Under the pieces are notes generated by a model, which was not told the DNA's origin, searched no databases, and saw only the letters and a list, made by a program, of their open reading frames with translations. From the NCBI GenBank assembly GCA_015680685.1, contig MNCI01016384.1, positions 789,017-853,016 of the forward strand: a stretch of 64,000 nt of DNA, written 5' to 3'. Position numbers and translations under genes: made by a program. This document shows, one piece after another, positions 56,944 through 64,000 of the stretch (within the stretch, counting starts at the first letter, position 1; each line of letters starts with the position of its first letter). Origin of the DNA: Gnetum montanum (Eukaryota > Streptophyta > Gnetopsida > Gnetales > Gnetaceae).

Positions 56944-57295
56944 NTGTGTGTGTTGGGATAGAAAAATTTTAGGAAAGGATATGTGACATCATGGCCATAA
57001 CTCTTCATTTTTGCATCATGCATCTAATCTCAAATCTATGTGTGGATAGTTCTAGATTGATTAAACCTTACATTGAGGTTAATCATTATGTGATTGTAAA
57101 GCCTCATGCTCTATAGTATTGTTGAAAGTGTAAGGATTGAATGTAATCTAGGTTGTGATTCTGCTGTAATTGTAATCTTCTTAATTTAATTATAGATAAC
57201 TAGTTTTTCTAGTAATTTAACTATCTTATGTATTTTTTGTTTCTAGATTCACTATGTTAAAAGCGTTAAAGCAAATCAAAGTAATCCTACTCTAG
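56678..57295 (+). repeat. C2 5' LTR (short form)
   Basis: It begins TGAGGTAGGAACA. The first 130 bases match C1 and the remainder matches C3, but the roughly 1-kb middle present in C1 and C3 is absent at about 56815. A microsatellite lies inside. Confidence 0.75.
56904..56953. repeat. (AG)n microsatellite with N and (TG)n
   Basis: About 20 AG units (56904-56943), one undetermined base (56944), then TGTGTGTGT. The N shows that the run length was uncertain in assembly. C3 has only a few AG at this place. Confidence 0.9.
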
Positions 57296-57298
57296 TAA

Positions 57299-57312
57299 TT
57301 AGTATTAAAGCC
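57299..57312 (+). promoter_or_regulatory. C2 primer-binding site, tRNA-iMet type
   Basis: TTAGTATTAAAGCC resembles TTGGTATCAGAGCC, complementary to initiator tRNA-Met, with three transitions. Confidence 0.7.
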
Positions 57313-57364
57313 ATAGGATTTATTATTGCTGGAATTTTTTTGTGTATATTTTTGTCTATTTTAA

Positions 57365-58490
57365 ATGGCCCCTAAGAGAAAAACCATTCAATCCCTAAAT
57401 CAAGACCTGGAGAGCATAAAATCTTTCTTTCATCTGGTGATTCATTAATTGAATGAGATTAGCATCAAGGCATATTAGAATGTAGGTCCCAACCATGTTT
57501 AGCCATGATATGATGATGTGCAATCTTACTTCAATGATGATGAAGAATTTTCTTTGCCTAGTGGAAAGAGATCTAATGAAAAGGAATAAACCTTCAGCTA
57601 TGCTAGTGTGAGAATCCATTAGCTTCAGTTTCAAGGGAATGGAATCCAAATCCTTCATCTTGACATCAACTTCTTCTCATGATAAGCTTGATGATGAAGA
57701 TGAAGCAAGACTTGTGAGAGCATTTAGAAATGCTACAACACTTTTGTATGTGGAGTTAAAAATTTGTAATAGTATAAATGATATCAATTCTTTTGTAAGT
57801 TGGTTGAAGGTGCTTGATAAGCATTTTGAGTTGCAAGAGGTACCAAATAATTTTTGAGTTCTAATTGTAGAATCCAAATTAGAAGGTATGGCTTTAACCT
57901 AGTATAAAAAAGAATTCCAAAGTAATAAAAGAAAAAATGAACAAACTATCAAGGATTAGTCCTTGATGAAATATAGGTTGAAAGAGAAATTTGAGCAATC
58001 TTAACAAAGACAAAAAGCAATCATAAAGCTGAAATTCATTAGATAGGAAGACAAAGAGGTCAATGAATTTCACATTGAATTTTAGGATCTATTCCATCGT
58101 GCTAAGGTAAACTAGAAGAAGAGTGAATATGATTCAATCTTTCTAGAAGATCTCAAGGTGGCTTACTAGCAAGTGTTATCATTCTATAAGCCTCAAACTC
58201 TTAATGAGAATTATGATTTAGCACTCAAGGAAGAGAAGAAACTTAGTGGATTTGGGAACATGAGCAAACAAGCTTTAGAAAAAAAGAACAAGGTATCCAA
58301 ATTTGAAAAGGGATCCAAGTCAAAATTTGAATACAAGGAGGTAAGCCCTTATAAGAAGCATGAAAAGGATGATAAGAAGATCAAAACTAATATTAACTAA
58401 GAAAATGGAGGTAACATTCAAGGCAATCATTCATCCAAGATTTAGTGCTTTAAATGTGGAGAGTGTGGACCCAAGCAATGGGAATGTCCA
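57365..58490 (+). pseudogene. C2 gag with altered zinc knuckle
   Basis: ATG at 57365 opens MAPKRKTIQSLNQDLESIKS. The core contains SFVSWLKVLDKHFELQEVP (57780-57840), LEGMAL, SLMKYRLKEKFEQ, LEDLKVAY and SFYKPQTLNENYDLAL (58170-58225), i.e. the retrotransposon gag domain. A Lys-rich stretch follows. The knuckle at 58446-58487 reads CFKCGECGPKQWEC: C-X2-C-X4-P-X4-C, where Pro replaces the His. About ten stops interrupt the frame. The gag of F1 downstream is related. Confidence 0.82.
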
Positions 58491-58948
58491 TTTCATAATC
58501 CATCTAAGGGAAAGGATGTATAAACCATGGAGCCAAAGTAGATATCAAGACAAGCTCTTCAAAAAGGTAATTCTAATGCTCCAAAAATTGAAGTAGTTTC
58601 TAAGTTAATTTCTTGTACATTTATGGAAAATATAAATAGAGGAGATCAACTAACAAGGAAATTACTATTTTGGATTGGGGCTAGCTGTCTACTTAGTCAG
58701 AAATGGATTCATGTTTTGATTGATGAGGGAGTCCAGAAAAATATTATTTCTTCTAAGACAGTTCATAGATTGGGTTTAGTGAAATTCCATTTTTATAGAT
58801 CCTACAAGATGCATTGATTATCAAGAGATTACTCTAAAAAGATGAAATTTTGCTAATGTATCTTCAAATTTTAAATTGAGATTTTTCATGATGTTGTGAA
58901 ATGTGATGTACTACCAATTAATTATGTTGATGTAATTCTAGGAAGATC
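58491..58948 (+). pseudogene. C2 protease start
   Basis: TFMENINRGDQLTRKLLFWI leads to HVLIDEGVQKNIISSKTV, where D-S-G reads D-E-G, then RLGLVKFH and a VDVILGRS end at 58927-58950. It is cut at 58948 by the snapback and F1. Confidence 0.75.
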
Positions 58949-59069
58949 ATGAGGAGCTCCCATGGATTCCACAATCCGAGCTCTCTCAATATCACAAAAT
59001 TGTTGGTCAAATTTGTTGTTTTGTGACATTGAGAGAGCTTGGATTGTGAAATCCATGGGAGCTCCTCAT
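58949..59069. repeat. 51-bp inverted repeat (snapback) with 19-base loop
   Basis: Arms 58949-58999 and 59019-59069 pair with only three mismatches, all transitions. The outer bases read ATGAGGAGCTCCCATGG / CCATGGGAGCTCCTCAT. It lies exactly between the broken C2 protease and the F1 primer site. It could be a foldback element, or the last bases of the F1 5' LTR joined to an inverted copy of themselves. Confidence 0.92.
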
Positions 59070-59073
59070 CAAA

Positions 59074-59085
59074 TTAGTATCAGAG
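59074..59085 (+). promoter_or_regulatory. F1 primer-binding site, tRNA-iMet type
   Basis: TTAGTATCAGAG matches the TTGGTATCAGAG start of initiator tRNA-Met primer sites with one change. Confidence 0.75.
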
Positions 59086-59431
59086 AAACTTGGAATTGAA
59101 GAAAATTTCATTCAAGTGGATAATTCTCATCTCAATTGCAAAGAATCACTCCAAATTCTTAAGCATGGGTGCATTCTCTCTTACTACTTGTTCTAATCAT
59201 CCTAGGGTTTGAAAATTTTCCTTTTATCCCTAATTTTTTCGTATCTTTAAACAATTAGAAGATAATTATGGAATTGGACATCCATTGACCTGTATTAGCT
59301 ATGGTTTGAAGATCTTATGCTCATTTCTCTTAAGATATAAGAATTTCTTGTCTCATTCCTTAAGAAATCATGAAATTTTCACCTTTCCTTGTAGAATTTT
59401 GTGAAGATTACCTTTTAGATCAATTTCCATC

Positions 59432-60600
59432 ATGCCTCCAAAGAAGAAGATAGTTTAAGCTTTGTCAAGAGACATGGATGACATGAGAAATGCTCTCAAG
59501 CACATTGTTGAGAAAATTAAAAAGCTTTGAGAGAACAAAAGAATCCAAGCAAGGATATAATTCATGCAATTCTTCACCAAGACATTCCTCAATGCCATCC
59601 CTTGAGGATGATATTCCTTTTGAAGATGACTACTTTGGAGAAGAAGAAGCTCAAGATGATGTTTTTGTTTATGTTCCTAGTGCTAAAAATAAGTCTTAAG
59701 GTTTCATTTTGACTAAGAAAAGGAAAAAGAAACTTCCTTCTAAGCCTCAAAGAGAGCAAGGTGAAGTAATTGAAGTTACTCTTCCAAAAGCTTTCAGACA
59801 TGCCTCAAGGATGCCTCATGTTGAAGTCAAATCCTTCAATGGCATGGAAGAACAAAATCTTTTCTCTCTTGGCTAAAAATTAGTAACAAGTACCTTGAAC
59901 TTGAAGATGTGAAAAATCATCAAAAGGTGTCTTTTGATGAAACCAAATTGGAAGGCATAGCACTTGTATGGTGGGAGAAGAAAGGTCATTCTTAGAAGGA
60001 AAAAAATGGTACTCCTATCAAGGATTATTAGTCTTTAATGAAATTCATGCTCAAGCAAAAATTTGAGAAGACTCATCATAGACAAGAGGCCATCCAAAAA
60101 TTGAAGTACCTAAGGCAAGGTAATAAGAGTGTGAAGGACTACTACATTGATTTTTGTAAGGCTTTCTAGCTTGCAAAAGTTCATTAGGATGATTATGAAC
60201 TAGCATCTAACTTTCAAGGACTTAAAAGGGAGTATCAACAAGAGATAACCTTTTATGAGCCCCAAACATTGGATAAGGCTTTTGAATTAGCTCTTAAGGT
60301 TGAAAAGAAACCTCAAGGCTATAATAGAGGTCCTAAATCTTCTAAGGGCAAGAACTCCAAAGCTTTTAAAGATGAGAAAGGAGCCAAGGAGAATGGAAAT
60401 GCCAAGGAAGATACCAATAAGAAGTGAGAGAATTCCAAGGAAGGCCAAGATTCCAAGAAAGACTACTCTAAGTATGGAAAGGGTCAAGGAAATAGTGATG
60501 CCTCCAACATTTAATGCTTCAATTGTGATAAAAAAGAACACAAACAATGTAAGTGTAATAAGCCAAAGGTTTCCAAGAAAAAGGAACTCCAAATCTTAGA
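59432..60600 (+). pseudogene. F1 gag with zinc knuckle
   Basis: ATG at 59432 opens MPPKKKIV, followed by a MDDMRNALKHIVEKI helix-like start. The core reads FLSWLKISNKYLELEDV-like wording near 59860, LEGIALVWW, SLMKFMLKQKFEK, DYYIDFCKAF, LKREYQQEITFYEPQTL and KAFELALKVEKK to about 60310. A Lys/Ser/Gly-rich linker leads to the knuckle CFNCDKKEHKQCKC (60515-60556), C-X2-C-X4-H-X4-C complete. About eight stops break it. All four metal ligands are kept, unlike in C2, B and D. Confidence 0.82.
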
Positions 60601-61900
60601 AAAGAAAGAGTCCTCTAATGAAATTATTTCTCGCATTTTTATGGAAAATGTAAATGTTAATCAAGGAAATGAGGAAGAAGAAATATTTCATGAAGTAGAT
60701 ATTAATGAGAAAATATATTCTCAAGTATATCTTATTGAGAAAAGGAGTTCTCAATACTTCAAGATTTCAAGGAAAGTAAGAACTTCATCAAAGGAACCAA
60801 GAGATCTTCAAGGTCCAAGATGGTGTATGCTGCTAATCAAGGAGAGTTTCTACCTCATGAGTCATGGAAGGTGAAGAATCTAAGCCAAAGGAATGGTAAG
60901 GATCAAGGAAATTCTCCAAGATGGATCAAGAGCATTATTAGAAGGTATGATTCTCATTTTTTTTTTTTTTTACAATTGTTCTATACCTTGTAGCAAGGAA
61001 AAGGAGATCCTAGGCCAACTTGAGGCTATCTCATGGGAGATATGTGAGTCTTCTAGCTAAGGTATGTATAATAATGATTGCTTTGATGATATTTTTGATG
61101 AATCTAATGTTAAATCCATGGAGGAGAGTTTGCCTTTTGATCTGGTACCTCCAAAGTGGAATCAAAAACTTGTTAATGATTTCTTTGAAGATGAGAAGCC
61201 ATTGGAATTATGAACTCCTATTTGAGATCTTGAACCTTCAAGTTTTGATGAGATTGGACATCCACATGTTGAATATTGAGTTGAACCAAAATTAAATGGA
61301 ACAAGCCATGAAGAGGTAAGTGTGTGTGAGCTTTGCCTTGTTGATGGTAGTAATGTCTCTCATGTTGAAGCTAGTGTGATGGATGCTAGTATTTCACTTC
61401 AACTTGATAGGGATTTGTTCTATGGTAATGATATGCATTATGATCATTGTAGTGATTGTGATAATGTTATAAGTTTTGTTCACTTTGATACAAAAAATGT
61501 GATTTTAATATCATTGTTAGTGACGGCAAAGCTAATGATGGTAATGAATTTGATCTTGTATGGGATAATGATGGCTATGACAGTAGTCATAGTAGAAATA
61601 TCATTATTTATGTTGGTGAAGACATTGATAATGATATGATTTTCCAAAAATTGTACATGTTTCCTATGAATTATGACAAGGATTAATTTGTCAAAGGTGT
61701 TGAAGAACTTGATTGTCTGGGCTGTGAAATGGATAAGCAACATGAAGATAATTCAAGTTATTATGGTCCTGATGATGAAAGGAAGTTAGATGGTAGTCTT
61801 CCAAACACCAAGAAGAAGAAGGTGAAGAAAAGGAAAAAGAATGAAAGAAGGGAGGTTTGTTTGAGGAATTTTCTTAATCTTCTTTTGTTGTAGGTCATGG
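60601..61900 (+). pseudogene. F1 acidic domain of unknown function
   Basis: After FMENVNVNQGNEEEEIF the + strand reads, with a few stops and shifts, as acidic sequence: NNDCFDDIFDESNVKSMEES, LPFDLVPPKWNQKLVNDFF and EDEKP near 61066-61200, the open stretch 61322-61500 with VCELCLVDGSN and YDHCSDCDNVISF, then DLVWDNDGYDSS and VEELDCLGCEM. It closes with a very basic KKKKVKKRKKNERREV (61812-61859), which has nuclear-localisation character. Cys pairs (CELC, HCSDC, CLGC) are notable. No RT, protease or integrase motif. I do not recognise the family. Confidence 0.5.
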
Positions 61901-62224
61901 AAGAAACATATGGAATTTGGTGCTCTTAAAATGGAAGCATGGTGAAGCATTTAAGGAAAAGATCATAACCACTCTTATTTCATGAATTTCTTCCTTGTTA
62001 TGTAAGAACAAAATTTTACTAGTGTGTGTATTTGTGTCATGCAAACATTGTGTTGTGTGTTTATGTGTTTGTAAAATAAGTTTGGGTGATAGAGATAAAA
62101 TGTTATTCACTCTAACCATTCCATGTGAGTTGTGATTTGGTTTGTGTGTAAACTGTGGCATATGTGAGGGAGAAATAGATATTCCAAGTATAAAGGCATC
62201 TTTTGTAAGAATCAAGAGTCTTTT
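61901..62224 (+). other. F1 3' non-coding region
   Basis: T- and GTGTTTGTG-rich sequence between the basic tail and the purine tract. No frame. Confidence 0.5.
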
Positions 62225-62236
62225 AAAGGGGGATGA
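62225..62236 (+). promoter_or_regulatory. F1 polypurine tract
   Basis: AAAGGGGGATGA directly precedes TGCTAATGTGG, taken as the LTR start because the inverted copy begins TGTTAAC. Confidence 0.65.
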
Positions 62237-62850
62237 TGCTAATGTGGTCATCAAATAGGCCAATGTAACATCTCTCTAATGATGGGATCTTTCCTTGGAG
62301 TTTTGGCACATTTAGAAGTGTTTTGGAACTATTTTGATGAGTTTAGGATGTTTCAAGAGCTATGGGAACTTGTTTGGAGGTGTCGAGAGGTTCTAAGCCT
62401 CAAAACAAGCATCTTTAATTTTGGCCCTAGTAGGTCAGACGTTTATCTTGATAATTAGACATTTCATCTATAGTTAAGATGTCTACACACTCTCAAGATG
62501 TCTCAGACTAGATGTCTCATTTGTAGTCAATACATCTACACACTCTTAAAAAATCTCAAACTAGACATCTAACTTGACTTCAAGATGTATACTCTAACAT
62601 CTCTGCACTCAGGAAAGACATCTACTATTTCTTCAAGACATCTAGTACAAATTTTAACAAACATCAAATTAATGGTAAATTGGAGGGAAGATAAAGAGAC
62701 AAGGAAGAAAGATATAAATAGACCTCTTAGGCCTTTAATTTAATCAAGAGAGAGAAAGAAAGAGAGAATAGAGAGTTTAGGGAGAAAGAAGTGAGTTAAG
62801 AGAAGAGTAGAGAGCAAGCTGTCTTGATTATCATCCATGTAAAAGTGTGT
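62237..62850 (+). repeat. F1 3' LTR
   Basis: U3 contains six exact AGATGTCT/AGACATCT octamers (62470-62645); TATAAATA lies near 62712, followed by a GA-rich untranslated-like stretch. The right end is uncertain because the sequence runs into an inverted copy. Confidence 0.7.
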
Positions 62851-62859
62851 TTTCTTTAA

Positions 62860-63361
62860 TGGAGCTAAAGCTAAAGACAAGACACTTATAAGAGATTCTC
62901 TCAACCTCTCTCAAATGCTTTCTCTTGCCTCTCACTCAAACACGTCTTGCACAAGCTCTTAAGAGACCTCTCAAATCTCTCTCTTTTTCTCTCTTTCTCA
63001 AGCCTTGGATTCTTGTTCATAGCTTCTATCATTTGATTTAATGTCCATTAAAATCTGCATTAGACATCTAAAGGAAACAATAGACGTCTATCCTGAGTAT
63101 AGAGGATATCAAATTAGATGTCTTGGGGAAGACATCTTGTAGTAGATGCCTTGGCTGAGATGTCTAAAACATAGTTGGGATGTCTCACTTGCAATTGGGA
63201 CGCCTTGCCTACAAGGCCAAAATACAAGGATGCTTGTTTCGAGGCTTGGAACCTTCAGAGAGATTTCCATGGCCCTCAAAACATCCTAAACTCATCAAAA
63301 TAGCCCCAAAACACCCCCAAACATGGCAAAACACCTTGGAATCATAACCAAAATGTTAACA
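62860..63361 (-). repeat. Inverted, diverged copy of the F1 LTR
   Basis: On the minus strand it starts TGTTAACATTTTGG at 63361 and then follows 62288-62700: GTGTTTTGG.GCTATTTTGATG, AGTTTAGGATGTTT, GCCTCGAAACAAGCATC, four octamers, and ATTTTAATGGACATTAAATC. It faces the + strand copy tail to tail. Confidence 0.75.
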
Positions 63362-64000
63362 CGAGAAGACACACACATATCTAGATACATTAAGGATTAC
63401 ACAAGGACTGGGTGACATCCTCATCATGCCCACAACTTCTTCATCTATTACCTAACCCTCTAAAGGTTCAATTCCATCCTCTAGATCTATATTTTTCTCA
63501 AGTTTGAGATTTTTTTATCAATTCAATCATAGTTATGTTTCTTTTCTTCAATCATTTGTAGTTTTGCCCTCCATAAGAGGCCAACACTTCAACTCATGGA
63601 TATAGCATTTTATTTTTCAGGAAAGGATTTGTAACCTTTTTACCATATCCAAGTATTTTTCTTTTATTATTTTACGCTCATTTGCTCCTATTCTATACTT
63701 AGAGTTTTTTTTTTATCTCTTACATTGTATTTTATACTTAGTCAAATTTTCAGCATTTTATATTTAGTATTTTTCAACGCAAAAATTTTATCGTTTGAAG
63801 AGGAAACCAAAACCCTTTCTCTCATGTTAAAATTGTAGTGTTTTAATATTTTATGTTCTTTATCTATACTCTACACTTCATTTTTATTTAAACATTTACA
63901 ACTTAATCTACATTTAGTTATCTTGACATTATAAAGCTTCACTTTTTCATTGTTCCCTATCATTCCTAGTTCATGTGCAATAGGCTAAGTCCATATTTGA
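63362..64000. other. Unassigned AT-rich right edge
   Basis: Short T-rich sequence with repeated TTTAGTATTTT-like wording near 63690-63780. No gene or terminus. Confidence 0.4.

Larger units (their letters stand above)
56678..58948 (+). mobile_element. Chromovirus-like copy C2: 5' LTR, gag, protease start
   Basis: The LTR matches C1 and C3, followed by a tRNA-iMet-type primer site, gag and the first part of protease. It aligns with 252-640 of C1 and ends abruptly at CTAGGAAG (58948), where C1 continues. RT and beyond are missing. C1 holds the complementary half, but the overlap in protease shows they are separate copies. Confidence 0.85.
59070..62236 (+). mobile_element. Element F1: gag plus acidic domain, no RT
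   Basis: Primer site (59074), gag (from ATG 59432) with zinc knuckle, an acidic domain of about 280 codons, and a purine tract before an LTR at 62237. The gag resembles that of C2. Where a protease and RT would follow there is a short C-family-like joint (FMENVNVNQ) and then acidic sequence that I cannot assign. The 5' LTR is missing apart from the possible last bases in the snapback. It looks like a non-autonomous relative of chromovirus-type elements. Confidence 0.7.

Noticed and set aside
60287-60592. Minus-strand frame with many Leu/Ile/Phe, membrane-protein-like
   Set aside because: Antisense of the Lys-rich linker of F1 gag.
61480-61743. Minus-strand open frame of 87 codons
   Set aside because: Complement of the acidic domain of F1; no family wording.

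Overview
The window looks like an intergenic stretch of a large, repeat-packed seed-plant genome. It is AT-rich, contains no recognisable host gene, and about two thirds of it can be assigned to decayed LTR retrotransposons of the Ty3/gypsy superfamily. A gymnosperm or another large-genome plant would fit, but the sequence alone does not fix the species. Every pol region is broken by stops and frameshifts, so nothing here looks mobile today.

Layout, left to right. 1-251 is an unassigned CpG-rich edge piece. 252-4895 is a + strand chromovirus-like relic (here C1): protease, RT, RNase H, integrase, chromodomain and a truncated 3' LTR. 5760-8050 is a + strand gag-protease relic. 10651-20469 is a complete but dead minus-strand Athila-type element (E1), with both LTRs, a tRNA-Asp-type primer site and a perfect 5-bp target duplication (CATAT). 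It sits inside an older array of about 150-bp tandem repeats. 21101-21401 holds smaller tandem repeats, 22806-22901 is an assembly gap, and 23233-24760 is an isolated LTR of the C1 family.

27690 to beyond 52400 is a nest. An old minus-strand Athila-type element (D) was split twice: by element A (+, 29868-39623) in its reverse transcriptase and by element B (+, 41633-50476) in its gag. In both places the D reading frame resumes on the far side of the insert when one copy of the 5-bp target duplication is discounted. Element A is a full gag-pol element related to E1. Element B has gag and both LTRs but no pol; in the env-like position before its 3' LTR it carries a decayed frame of about 930 codons with a plant-transposon-protein-like core and a long coiled coil.

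56678-58948 is a second chromovirus-like copy (C2: 5' LTR, primer site, gag, start of protease). It is cut by a 121-bp snapback at 58949-59069, directly followed by a primer site, gag and an acidic domain without RT (F1, 59074-62236). F1's 3' LTR (from 62237) is met tail to tail by an inverted LTR copy ending at 63361.

The strongest non-coding signal is a phased array of GATATC dyads with start-to-start spacings 14-20-14, then 24 bases to TATAAATA. It is identical in all four LTRs of E1 and B, and a degenerate fifth copy lies inside B in front of its 3' frame. Element A has related R-U5 and coding regions but a different upstream module (34-base repeats), which suggests promoter exchange between related elements.
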